A DNA stretch of 64,000 nt, from the NCBI RefSeq assembly GCF_000758665.1, contig NZ_CP009285.1, forward strand, positions 3,224,001-3,288,000, given 5' to 3'. The stretch comes from Paenibacillus borealis. GTDB lineage: Bacteria; Bacillota; Bacilli; Paenibacillales; Paenibacillaceae. Every line of letters begins with the position of its first letter. Position 1 is the stretch's first letter. A program made the position numbers and the translations under genes. Below the pieces are notes generated by a model. That model ran no database searches. It worked only from the letters and a program-made list of their open reading frames with translations, and was not told the DNA's origin. Positions 37,914-46,761 of the stretch are shown here, piece after piece.

Positions 37914-38000
37914 TAATGGGATGAACGCCTGTGGAGTTTCCTCTATCCAGGTTGCGTCCTAATCTTTTTCTATGACTGGTTCCTATCACATTTTAACGGT

Positions 38001-38042
38001 AAAAAACGCTAAGCCATTAATAAGAATGGCTTAGCGTTTTTT
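38001..38042. terminator. Bidirectional rho-independent terminator
   Basis: AAAAAACGCTAAGCCATT pairs with AATGGCTTAGCGTTTTTT across a six-base loop. The A-run and T-run make it work in both directions. The surrounding stretches 37914-38000 and 38043-38197 show no gene. Confidence 0.88.
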
Positions 38043-38197
38043 ATACTCTATACATAGTTGCGGCAAAAAAGGGGGCAGGCAAGACGACAAGCCGGCGGGA
38101 AATGAAAAGGATGAGATAGACTTTTTACAAAGGGATTTGTTACATTAAGAAATAAAATAAAAAAGAAACTGAGCCTGGTTTAAGAGATTAAGTATGA

Positions 38198-38437
38198 GAA
38201 ATCTGGATCCGTGAGGCATTTCTGAATAAAGGTTTTTCTATGCGGTATGATTCCATGACCAATCAGCAGTTTCCTGTTTTGCCGCTAGATGCACTGACTG
38301 CACTAAATGAGAAATATTCATTCTCCTTATGGGAACAAGCCGGTGACAACCATAGTGTTGTAAGATTCTGTACCAGCTGGGCTACAAAAAGAGAAAATGT
38401 TGAACGGCTCATTGAGGATATTGTGAATTTAGCATAA
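38198..38437 (+). pseudogene. C-terminal fragment of a low-specificity threonine aldolase / beta-eliminating lyase
   Basis: The frame is open from 38198 to the TAA at 38435-38437. EAFLNKGFSMRYDSMTNQQF, then EKYSFSLWE and VVRFCTSWATKRENVERLIEDI match the end of PLP-dependent threonine aldolases of Firmicutes. Only about 80 of the usual ~340 residues remain and the PLP lysine part is absent. A small gene starting at ATG 38240 is possible but unlikely to be functional. Confidence 0.7.
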
Positions 38438-38452
38438 CGGATATCATGCACT

Positions 38453-39292
38453 TCACACAATCCCCCGCTTAGCCTTCATGCACTTCAGATTGTAGGTGCG
38501 CCCGTAAGCTTTGCCATATCGGATGATTTGGTCAAGCATACGGGTGTCCTTCAGTTTGGTGAACGGGCAGGGATCGGGGGCTGTGTTCACTTCCAGAATC
38601 CATGGGGTAAGCTGCTGGTCCAAGGCAAGATCAACGCCGATTTCATTAAGCGCCGGATAGACAGAGCTAAGCTGAATGGCGGCTTTCACACCAAGCCCGT
38701 TCATTTGTGTGATCAGAGCGCTGCGCTTCTCTAAGCCGGTGTATGCCTTCAGCAATTCCTCCACCGGATATATCGTTCCTCCCTGACTTCCATTCGTAAC
38801 CACCTTCTGCGGATGCGCGACGCGCCCTGCAGCTCCTGTAGCTTCCCACTTCCCCTTAGGATTACGCTGGACCATCACGCGGATATCAAACGGCCGGCCG
38901 CTGTAAGTCAGAAGACGGATGCCCTTCTGCACTAAATAGGATTTCCCCCGCGTCTCCTTCATGATGGCTTGATATGCCTTGTCATAATCACTGAATGTGC
39001 TCACCCGTGTACCTGACTGATAGCGGTAGGAGTATTTATTCGTCACGTCAGAGTCTCTTCCGCCAGCGTTGCTCCGGCTTTTATGTGTCCTCTGTTCAAC
39101 CCGGATAACCCCCTCGCCAAGTGAGCCGCAGCAGGGCTTAATGTACACCATCTGGTATTTTTGCAGCATCGCATGCAGTCCACTCCGGCTCATTCTACGT
39201 GTGTCCGGAATATGCCTTTTTAATTCCGGCTTCTCCGCCAGTACCCTTGTCTTCGTCAGTTTATTGGAAATACGGCTGATCTGCTTGTTCAT
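38453..39292 (-). CDS. YheC/YheD-like ATP-grasp protein (spore-coat-associated family)
   Basis: This 279-residue protein has ATP-grasp landmarks: KPCCGSLGEGVIRVE (nucleotide loop), YLVQKGIRLL, FDIRVMVQRN and, near the end, GVDLALDQQLTPWILEVNTA with the metal-binding Glu/Asn. Family members in Bacillus are called endospore coat-associated YheC/YheD. Some are longer and carry an extra N-terminal part that is absent here. Its reaction is unknown; ATP-grasp enzymes join an acid to an amine. GGAGG precedes the ATG. It is divergent from the fusion enzyme at 39455, with about 160 bases between them. That gap holds no gene and no clear promoter boxes. Confidence 0.82.
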   Translation of the reverse strand: MNKQISRISNKLTKTRVLAEKPELKRHIPDTRRMSRSGLHAMLQKYQMVYIKPCCGSLGEGVIRVEQRTHKSRSNAGGRDSDVTNKYSYRYQSGTRVSTFSDYDKAYQAIMKETRGKSYLVQKGIRLLTYSGRPFDIRVMVQRNPKGKWEATGAAGRVAHPQKVVTNGSQGGTIYPVEELLKAYTGLEKRSALITQMNGLGVKAAIQLSSVYPALNEIGVDLALDQQLTPWILEVNTAPDPCPFTKLKDTRMLDQIIRYGKAYGRTYNLKCMKAKRGIV

Positions 39293-39454
39293 CGTAACCC
39301 TCCGTCCGCTAGCTTCTTATAGGCCATAGTACGGTAGAGTGCCGGCTTTTGATTGGGCAGATGCCATGGGCAGAACACACCGGGAGATTGTTACATATGA
39401 TTATGGAAGGTGTGAATCCAAGAGGCCAGTATGCGGCCGGAGCAGGAGGCGTCC

Positions 39455-41668
39455 ATGATGCTGATGGACAATTGGCGGGATAAAGTGCTTGAAGTGATCG
39501 GGCAGTTCCCCTGGTACAAGGGGCTTATTGACGGTGAGAAGGTGAATTACAGCCTGCAGAATCTTCCCCTGATGACCGCGGATATTCTTGAAACCCATTA
39601 TTATAGCAGCTCACCCGATGCTTCGCTTGCCGTATACCGGACATCGGGCACAAGTACAGGCAGGCGTAAGGCTATAGTCTACTCAGAAGAAGATGACGCC
39701 CATTATACCGGTATCAAAACAAAGCTGTTCGGTGAGTTGATTGCTGGCAGCGGATGTGCAAGAGCGCTGGCTGATATGGGAACCGGACATGCAGCAAATA
39801 CGGCGCTGACCATCTTCGACCGGCTGGGGCTCGTCAGCAGCTCAATTCCTTTCGAGCTGCCGATAGAGCAGCATATCGGGCGGATTCAGGCGTTTAAGCC
39901 CGACCTGCTGTATACGATGCCATCTATCCTGGATCATATCGTATATGCTGCTGAAGACCCGCGAACGTTCGGTATCCGCAAGATCATTCTGGTCGGTGAG
40001 ATCGCTACACTGGAGTGGCAGCGGAACATGGCCCGCCTGTTCGGCCTTGAGCCGCAGGACATTACCGATACGTACGGATCTATTGAAATAGGCACAATCG
40101 CGTACTATTCACATGATCTGGGCAGGTATATCTTTGCTGACGGAGTTGTTGCGGAAGTCATCGGGACGGAGGCATTAGGGGAGGGGCTGGACCCGCTGGG
40201 CGCCGGCGAAGGGATCCTGGTGCTTACCTCAACCGTCCGCAGGCTGCTGCCCGCCATCCGTTTTGTAACCTATGACGTCGTCAGGGATTTCAGGGCAGTG
40301 AAAATAAACGGGATGGAGAAGCAGAGCTTCGGGTCCATCGTCAAGCGGGTGGGCCGCGAGCTGAAGCACGGGGAGAAAATCAGTATCTACGATATTGAAC
40401 AGGTGGTATACCGTCATCTCCAGGATGCAATGATCCGGGTCCGGGTAAGCAGCAATGCGTTAACCGTGTATATCCAGAGCAGATCGGCGGATCCATCGAT
40501 AGTTCCGGCGATCAGGGAAGAAATCAGGGAGTGCATCCCGGAGATTGGTCTGATGATCCGGAATCATCTGCTTGACGATATTGAGGTCATTCTGGCATCA
40601 GACGGCGTGAAGCCCCAGACCGGACAGGTGAAGAACAAGAAGCTGTATTATCAGAAGGATAAAGTCAATGACCGGGCGGAGCTGAACCTGGACACGGGTA
40701 TATTATCGGCTATCGGGAAGACGCCATTGATCAAGCTGGACCATCTGTTCCCGCAAAGCGGGTTCAGCGTCTACGCGAAGATGGAGCTGATGAACCCGGG
40801 CGGAAGCGCCAAAGACCGTCCGGCACTGTGGATGATCAAGGAGGCTTGGAAGGAAGGCCTCATCGGGCCGGGTACGGTCATTATTGAATCAAGCTCGGGC
40901 AATATGGCGATCAGCCTGGCTATGATCTGCAAATATCTGGGGATGAGCTTCATCAGTGTTGTGGATTCCAGAACAACTGAGATGAATCTTCAGATCCTGA
41001 AGGCATTGGGGGCAACCATTGATTATATTGACTGTCCCGATTCCGAAACAGGCGAGTTTCTGCCCGCCAGACTGAAGCGTGTGCAGCAGCTGCTCACGGA
41101 AATACCGGGCAGCTACTGGCCGAATCAGTATGCGAACCCCAATAATTATCTGTCACACTACCATACCACCATGAAGGAAATCGTGGATGAGCTCGGACAG
41201 GTGGATTATCTGTTCTGCGCCGTCAGTACATGCGGCACGATCCGCGGGCTTGCTGAATATGTGAAGGATAAAGGGCTACAGACCAAGATTGTGGCTGTGG
41301 ATGCAGCGGGCAGCGCAATTTTTGGCGGCAATCAGGAGCAACGGCGGTTCCCTGGATTAGGCGCAGGCATTGTGCCGCCTTTTTGCAGAACAGATCTGAT
41401 TGACCATATTGTGCATGTTACAGATTCCGATATCGTTAAGGGCTGCCGGGCACTTGCGCAGAAGGAATCGGTTCTGGCCGGAGCGTCCTCCGGTGGGGTT
41501 CTTGCTGCCATTAGGCAGATGAAGCAGAAGCTCACTCCCGGTGCTGTCTGCGCCGCTATTCTGCATGATAAGGGCGAACGTTATCTCGATACGGTATTCT
41601 CTGACTCATGGATTCAGAGCCAGTTCGGACAGCAGCTGCCGGCAGCAGATGAAGAATTTCTGACTTGA
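39455..41668 (+). CDS. Fusion of a PaaK-like adenylating enzyme and an SbnA-type 2,3-diaminopropionate synthase
   Basis: 737 residues. Residues 1-405 are an adenylate-forming domain: YRTSGTSTGRRK (phosphate loop), ITDTYGSIEIG (A5-like), FVTYDVVRDF (A7-like) and QTGQVKNKK with the C-terminal lysine, most like PaaK-type acid:CoA ligases. Residues from about 408 are a cysteine-synthase-fold PLP enzyme: IGKTPLIKL, NPGGSAKDRPALW with PLP lysine near 453, ESSSGNMAISLA and LAGASSGG. That details fit SbnA, which makes N-(1-amino-1-carboxyethyl)-glutamate from O-phosphoserine and glutamate. The next gene is the matching SbnB. The frame opens at ATG 39431, but AGGAGG sits five bases before ATG 39455. 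No carrier protein is visible. Presumed product: activated acid plus L-2,3-diaminopropionate. Confidence 0.87.
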   Translation: MMLMDNWRDKVLEVIGQFPWYKGLIDGEKVNYSLQNLPLMTADILETHYYSSSPDASLAVYRTSGTSTGRRKAIVYSEEDDAHYTGIKTKLFGELIAGSGCARALADMGTGHAANTALTIFDRLGLVSSSIPFELPIEQHIGRIQAFKPDLLYTMPSILDHIVYAAEDPRTFGIRKIILVGEIATLEWQRNMARLFGLEPQDITDTYGSIEIGTIAYYSHDLGRYIFADGVVAEVIGTEALGEGLDPLGAGEGILVLTSTVRRLLPAIRFVTYDVVRDFRAVKINGMEKQSFGSIVKRVGRELKHGEKISIYDIEQVVYRHLQDAMIRVRVSSNALTVYIQSRSADPSIVPAIREEIRECIPEIGLMIRNHLLDDIEVILASDGVKPQTGQVKNKKLYYQKDKVNDRAELNLDTGILSAIGKTPLIKLDHLFPQSGFSVYAKMELMNPGGSAKDRPALWMIKEAWKEGLIGPGTVIIESSSGNMAISLAMICKYLGMSFISVVDSRTTEMNLQILKALGATIDYIDCPDSETGEFLPARLKRVQQLLTEIPGSYWPNQYANPNNYLSHYHTTMKEIVDELGQVDYLFCAVSTCGTIRGLAEYVKDKGLQTKIVAVDAAGSAIFGGNQEQRRFPGLGAGIVPPFCRTDLIDHIVHVTDSDIVKGCRALAQKESVLAGASSGGVLAAIRQMKQKLTPGAVCAAILHDKGERYLDTVFSDSWIQSQFGQQLPAADEEFLT

Positions 41669-41688
41669 CCGCATAAGGAGGAGACAGG

Positions 41689-42654
41689 TTGCTGTATTTA
41701 AATAACAAGGATCTGCTTGCGGTGGGCCTGAACTGGGCGGCCCTTGCAGAGTCAACAGAAGCTGCGGTGCACCTCATCCATTCCGGCGATTACGTGCAGC
41801 CGGTAAAGCCTTACCTGAGATACAAGAATCTCCATAACCGGATCATTGCCATGCCGGCATATGCCGGGGGGAATGTGAATACAGCCGGAATCAAGTGGAT
41901 CTCCAGCTTCCCGGATAATATCGCGTCGGGTCTCCCGCGCGCGCATAGTATCATCGTTTTAAATGACCCTGATACCGGTCAGCCGTCAGCTGTACTGAAC
42001 TCGCCGCTTCCCAGCATCGTCAGGACGGCTTCGGTCAGTGGGCTGATGATCCGTCATTTTCTGCGGGAACGTGCCTTGGAGCGGATTCAGCTTGGCATTA
42101 TCGGCTGGGGACCTATCGGGCAATATCATTGTCAAATGGCTATGGCTCTCTTTGGAGACCGGATCGAACGAATCCGTATATTCGATATACGGGGAGCAGA
42201 CTTGTCAGAAATTCCAGCGCTATACTTGGAGCGGATGGAAGTGGCAGAGACGTGGGCGGATGTCTACCGGCACTCTGATATTCTCATTACATGTACGGTA
42301 TCCGATCACCGTTATATTGATATTCCTCCCGCCAAAGGCATGCTGCTGCTGAATGTTTCACTTCGTGATTACAAGCCGGAGGCGCTGGCTTCACTGAAAG
42401 CCATCGTCGTCGACGACTGGGAGGAAGTGTGCCGTGAGAATACGGATATCGAGCAGCTTCACCTGGAACAGGGACTGAGCCGTGCCGGAACACAGACCCT
42501 TGCCGATGTCGTCTGCCGCCACAGTCTCCGTGCATTCGCTGCAGATGAGCCCGTCCTTTTCTGCCCGATGGGCATGGCCATTTTTGATATCGCTACGGCG
42601 GTATACTATGTTAAGAAGGCGGGAGAAGCAGGGGTTGGGACTGAGCTCGCTTAA
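41689..42654 (+). CDS. SbnB-type dehydrogenase (ornithine cyclodeaminase family)
   Basis: This 321-residue protein has the family start MLYLNNKDLLAV, the substrate-site RYKNLHNRIIAMPAY and GIKWISSFP, and the Rossmann motif LGIIGWGPIGQYH. SbnB oxidatively splits the SbnA product to L-2,3-diaminopropionate and 2-oxoglutarate. The TTG start is supported by AAGGAGGAG six bases before it and lies 20 bases after the stop of the fusion gene, so both are one operon. It matches the SbnA-like half of its neighbour, which is the main reason to choose SbnB over a plain ornithine cyclodeaminase. Confidence 0.85.
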   Translation: MLYLNNKDLLAVGLNWAALAESTEAAVHLIHSGDYVQPVKPYLRYKNLHNRIIAMPAYAGGNVNTAGIKWISSFPDNIASGLPRAHSIIVLNDPDTGQPSAVLNSPLPSIVRTASVSGLMIRHFLRERALERIQLGIIGWGPIGQYHCQMAMALFGDRIERIRIFDIRGADLSEIPALYLERMEVAETWADVYRHSDILITCTVSDHRYIDIPPAKGMLLLNVSLRDYKPEALASLKAIVVDDWEEVCRENTDIEQLHLEQGLSRAGTQTLADVVCRHSLRAFAADEPVLFCPMGMAIFDIATAVYYVKKAGEAGVGTELA

Positions 42655-42725
42655 ATGAAGAATGGCCTTGATATATGCATAATTTCCCCCACTCCAGCAA
42701 ATACCAACAATGAGGGGGATGCCGC

Positions 42726-44237
42726 ATGGAACAATACCAAACCGCTAAAGAGCATGATGAACCCGAGAGGCTGTATCCGGATCTTAAGTTCAATGTAGAA
42801 CGGATGGAGCTGGAGTTCCTCGGCTGCTCAGATATTATGTACCGGAATTGCAGCATCGACGGGATCAACCGGGCAACGCTGATCTACGTGGACGGGATGT
42901 GTGATACACATGCCGTGGATGAATTTGTGCTGCGGCCGCTGCTGGAGCATTTCCGCAGAAGCACTGAGGTCAATAAAAGCAGAGATGTAGAGCTGAAAGA
43001 GATCTTTATTCCGACACTGCAAATCCGCATCGTCTATGATACGAAGGAAGTTATTCAGGCAATCCTGCGCGGGGAGACGGTCATTTTCACGGAGGGCAAT
43101 GCCTTCGCAATGGTGGCCAGCCTGATCAAGATGGAGAAACGTTCCATTGAGGAAGCTACATCGGAGAAGGTAGTCCGCGGCCCGCGGGATGCATTCATGG
43201 AGACACTGCGGACCAATACCTCCCTGCTCCGGCGGCGCATCCGCTCCTCCAAGCTGAAGCTGGAGAGTATGACGCTCGGCAGTATCACGGAAACGGATAT
43301 TGTAATCGGCTATATGGAGGGCATCGCCAAGGAGAGCCTGATCAAAGAAGTGAGAGCCCGTCTCCAGAAAATACAAATCGACGGCATCATTCATTCCAGC
43401 AATATCGAAGAATATATTGAGGATAATGTGTTCTCGCCTTTTCCGCAAATTCAGAACACGGAGCGGCCCGATGTAGCGGTCTCCAGTATGCTTGAGGGCA
43501 AAGTTATTATTATCACGGATAATACGCCGTTTGTACTTATTGTACCGATGACGTACTGGTCGGGACTGCAGGCAGTAGACGATTACACCGACAGATTTAT
43601 GTATGCTACCTTTGTGCGCTGGATCCGGTATACCTTTGTACATATTTCACTGCTGCTGCCTTCGCTGTATGTAGCCTTAACTACTTACCATCTGCAGGTC
43701 GTGCCCACACCGCTGGTGGTTAGTATTGCATTTGCCAGAGAAGGCGTCCCACTTCCGGCTGTTGCCGAGGCTCTGATTATGGAGTTTATCTTTGAAGGTC
43801 TGCGTGAGGCGGGAATCAGATTGCCCCAGCAGGTTGGGCCAGCGGTCAGTATTGCCGGTGCGCTCGTTATTGGACAAGCGGTAGTAGCTGCAGGCATCAT
43901 CTCCACACCGATGGTGATTATTGTGTCTCTGACAGGGATCGCTTCTTTTGCTTTTCCTATATATAACCTGGGAGCTGCCTACCGGATGCTCCGGTTTCCG
44001 TTACTCATTGCAGCCGGCATCCTGGGCTTCTATGGAATTGTTTTATTTCTCATCACGCTATCAGTGCATATGGTAACCTTGAAGCCCTTTGGTGTTCCCT
44101 ATATGGCACCTTATGCACCTCTGTCCATGGAGAATCTGAACGATGTGCTTGTGCGTGCGCCTAAACCCCAGATGCGCAAGCTGATGCCTTGGCTGGCCAA
44201 GGGCAAGCCTGAACGGTTCCCTAAGAAGACCAAATAG
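42726..44237 (+). CDS. Spore germination protein, GerA A-subunit family
   Basis: This 503-residue A subunit of a germinant receptor has an N-terminal cytosolic domain (about 1-285; the conserved VIGYMEGIAKESLI is seen), then membrane helices, including TFVHISLLLPSLYVALTTYH, PLVVSIAFAREGVPLPAVAE and LIAAGILGFYGIVLFLI. FGVPYMAPYAP near the end is a family signature. GAGGGGG lies seven bases before the ATG. The C and B subunit genes follow. The receptor sits in the spore inner membrane. The ligand is unknown. Confidence 0.93.
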   Translation: MEQYQTAKEHDEPERLYPDLKFNVERMELEFLGCSDIMYRNCSIDGINRATLIYVDGMCDTHAVDEFVLRPLLEHFRRSTEVNKSRDVELKEIFIPTLQIRIVYDTKEVIQAILRGETVIFTEGNAFAMVASLIKMEKRSIEEATSEKVVRGPRDAFMETLRTNTSLLRRRIRSSKLKLESMTLGSITETDIVIGYMEGIAKESLIKEVRARLQKIQIDGIIHSSNIEEYIEDNVFSPFPQIQNTERPDVAVSSMLEGKVIIITDNTPFVLIVPMTYWSGLQAVDDYTDRFMYATFVRWIRYTFVHISLLLPSLYVALTTYHLQVVPTPLVVSIAFAREGVPLPAVAEALIMEFIFEGLREAGIRLPQQVGPAVSIAGALVIGQAVVAAGIISTPMVIIVSLTGIASFAFPIYNLGAAYRMLRFPLLIAAGILGFYGIVLFLITLSVHMVTLKPFGVPYMAPYAPLSMENLNDVLVRAPKPQMRKLMPWLAKGKPERFPKKTK

Positions 44238-44261
44238 CAGGCAGGAAAAGGACGTGGGCAT

Positions 44262-45524
44262 ATGTTTAGGAGAATAATATTCATATTCCTCGCCTTGTCG
44301 TTAGTGTTGACCGGCTGCTGGGACCGTCAGGAATTGAACGACCAGGCGATTGTCCTCGGCTGGGGTATGGACTTGATGGAAGATGGAGAATATCTTGCAA
44401 CGGCCAACCTCGTGCTTCCGCTTGCCTCCAAATCAGGCGGGCAGCAAGGCGGGGAACAGGCCGGCCAGTCCGGCTTCATGACAGAAAGTGCCTTCGGCAA
44501 GAATAACAGGGATGCCGAACAGAATATGCAAAGAAAGCTTTCGCGGGTGCTGTTTCCGGGCCACCGGCGGAATATCTTCATTGGGGAGAAGCTGGCGGAG
44601 AAAGGGGTCTTCTCCATCATGGACGAGTATGGCAGAAGCCCGATGGTCCGCCCGCGGTCGAATATTTTTGTCGTCAAAGGCGGGACTGCGCAGGAGGCGA
44701 TGAGCTTAGCTTACCAGCTCGAAGCCAATCCGGCGATTGCCGTACAGAAAATCCAGGAGAAAAGCGGTGCGCCGATCAGCCGCTCACTGCTGGACTTCTT
44801 TATCATGGCGAACGGTACGGGATGCGGCGTCATGCCTGCACTCTCGATTGAAACGCCGGAGGTGAACACGGGCAAGAAGACCTCCAATGACAGCCCGCCG
44901 CAAACGACCTTAAGCTTATACGGGGCGGCTGTTTTTAATGAGAAGCTGAAGCTGGCGGGATATCTGAATTATGATGAATTCTGGGTCAGACTCTGGATTA
45001 CGAACAAGCTGGCCTTCCGGAATTTCACAACAATCATTAACGCGGTAGACGCGGATAAACCAGGCGGGGAGGCAGCAGATGCTCTCTCAGGAGCAACCAG
45101 AGGTCAGTCTGTAAGCATTAATGTGGACACCTTCAAGAGTCATATTACGCCTGTTATGACCGGGAGCCTGCCCAAGTTCCGGATCCTGCTGGAGGGCAAG
45201 GGATTCATTGAAGAGAATGATTCCCCCCTGGATCTCTCTAAACCGGAAAATGTGAACAAGGTTGAGGCGCGGATGAATCAATATCTCGAAGCGAAGATCA
45301 ATAAAGTCGTCAAGAAAGTGCAAAAGGAATTTAAATGCGATATCTTCGGGTTCGGGGATACGATTCATCACCGGCATCCCTATCAATGGAAGAAGTATGC
45401 TGCAGACTGGGACACCCTATTTCCGGACATTGATCTGGATATTACGGTTAAACTTAACCTCACCGGAACGGGTCTTACAGGTAAATCCCTGCTGCCAACG
45501 AGAGACGGCGGTGAAGGGAAATGA
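44262..45524 (+). CDS. Spore germination lipoprotein, GerC family
   Basis: This 420-residue protein has a lipoprotein signal with lipobox LVLTGC, then WDRQELNDQAIVLGWGMDL, the opening typical of GerAC proteins. It is the lipid-anchored C subunit of the receptor. The order A, C, B is one of the known gerA-type arrangements. A gap of 24 bases separates it from the A subunit, and its end overlaps the B subunit by four bases. Confidence 0.93.
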   Translation: MFRRIIFIFLALSLVLTGCWDRQELNDQAIVLGWGMDLMEDGEYLATANLVLPLASKSGGQQGGEQAGQSGFMTESAFGKNNRDAEQNMQRKLSRVLFPGHRRNIFIGEKLAEKGVFSIMDEYGRSPMVRPRSNIFVVKGGTAQEAMSLAYQLEANPAIAVQKIQEKSGAPISRSLLDFFIMANGTGCGVMPALSIETPEVNTGKKTSNDSPPQTTLSLYGAAVFNEKLKLAGYLNYDEFWVRLWITNKLAFRNFTTIINAVDADKPGGEAADALSGATRGQSVSINVDTFKSHITPVMTGSLPKFRILLEGKGFIEENDSPLDLSKPENVNKVEARMNQYLEAKINKVVKKVQKEFKCDIFGFGDTIHHRHPYQWKKYAADWDTLFPDIDLDITVKLNLTGTGLTGKSLLPTRDGGEGK

Positions 45525-46627
45525 AGATCAACAACCGGCAGCTGTTCTGGATGATTATGATGATGGAGATCGGAATCAACCTGCTGATTTCGATGACGGC
45601 AACGATCCTCTATGCCAAACAGGACGCGTGGATTTCTTACATTCTGGCTGGATTCATGGGGCTCATCATTACCTATGTTGCCGCCAAGCTCAGCTCCCGT
45701 TATCCCCGGCAGACCCTGATGGAGTATAGTGTGACTATTCTGGGGAAATGGGGCGGCAAGCTGATTGTTATTCCGTTCATCCTCCAATGGTTCTGGGTGA
45801 TCAGTCTGATTCTGCGTGACGAGTTCTTGTTCATCCGCCTGAGCGTCCTCTATAAGACACCTGCCTGGATCGTTATTGGAACGATGCTTGGAGTGGTCCT
45901 ATACACCGTGTATCATGGAGGAATTGAAGCCATCGGCAGGGTCAGTGAGCTCTGGGGGCCGATCCTGATGATTATTCTAGCCTTGACCTTCGCCTTAACG
46001 GCCAACAATCTCAACTGGCCGATGCTGCTGCCCGTTTATGCAGATACCGGACCCGGGCCAATTATGAATGGAGCGCTCGCACCGGTCTCACTGCTTGGCG
46101 AATCTGTCCTGCTCATGATGCTGTTTCCCTTTGTGGAGAATGCCGGCAAAGGAACCCGCAAGGCGCTGCTGCTGGGCGTAGCCTTCTCCTCGGTAATGCT
46201 GCTGTTTGGCGTACTATGGGTCCTTATGACCTTCGGTCCGGCCATAAGCGGGCGGCTGCAATTCCCTTTCTTTGAGATGGTCAAGCTGGTCTATCTGATG
46301 GAGTTTATTCAGAATATGGATATTTTTGTGATGGCGGTCTGGCTGGTCTGCATCTTCGTTAAGCTGTCCATCTATATGTTTATCACCAGCTATGGATTAG
46401 CCCAGTGGACCGGCAAGACCGGCAGCTGGAAAAAAATATCCCTGATCGTGGCTGCAGTCTCGTTCATCCTCACCATGCTGGTAATCACGCTGAACCCTCC
46501 GGCCGGACTGCTGCTCAAGGGAGTCTGGATCCGTTATGTGCTGCCTGTGAATATGATCGGAATTCCGCTGTTCCTGTGGCTGGTTTCTGCTGTGAAAGAA
46601 ACCTCTCATACCGATAACCGGCGATAG
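45521..46627 (+). CDS. Spore germination permease-like protein, GerB family
   Basis: This 368-residue membrane protein of the APC superfamily has about ten helices. The start MKINNRQLFWMIMMMEIGINLL is standard for GerAB. The family is thought to form the ligand-binding subunit of the receptor. The ATG lies in the ATGA overlap with the C-subunit gene, showing translational coupling. A terminator follows 48 bases after the stop. Confidence 0.93.
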   Translation: MKINNRQLFWMIMMMEIGINLLISMTATILYAKQDAWISYILAGFMGLIITYVAAKLSSRYPRQTLMEYSVTILGKWGGKLIVIPFILQWFWVISLILRDEFLFIRLSVLYKTPAWIVIGTMLGVVLYTVYHGGIEAIGRVSELWGPILMIILALTFALTANNLNWPMLLPVYADTGPGPIMNGALAPVSLLGESVLLMMLFPFVENAGKGTRKALLLGVAFSSVMLLFGVLWVLMTFGPAISGRLQFPFFEMVKLVYLMEFIQNMDIFVMAVWLVCIFVKLSIYMFITSYGLAQWTGKTGSWKKISLIVAAVSFILTMLVITLNPPAGLLLKGVWIRYVLPVNMIGIPLFLWLVSAVKETSHTDNRR

Positions 46628-46674
46628 TCTTATTGCTAAAGAGATAATCGCAGTAAAATACAGCAAGCTTGAAC

Positions 46675-46706
46675 AAAGTCGCGAAAATTGCGACTTTTTT
46701 GTTTTA
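46675..46706 (+). terminator. Rho-independent terminator after the germination operon
   Basis: AAAGTCGC pairs with GCGACTTT, followed by TTTTGTTTTATTT. The stretch up to 46762 then holds the promoter and AAAAAGGAG of the next operon. Confidence 0.88.
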
Positions 46707-46761
46707 TTTACGTATATGTATCTCTATATAGACTTAAATACGTAAAAAGGAGCGATGCATC

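Noticed and set aside
38240..38437. A 65-residue independent small gene
   Set aside because: The coding match to threonine aldolase begins before this ATG and there is no ribosome binding site, so it is reported as a gene fragment.
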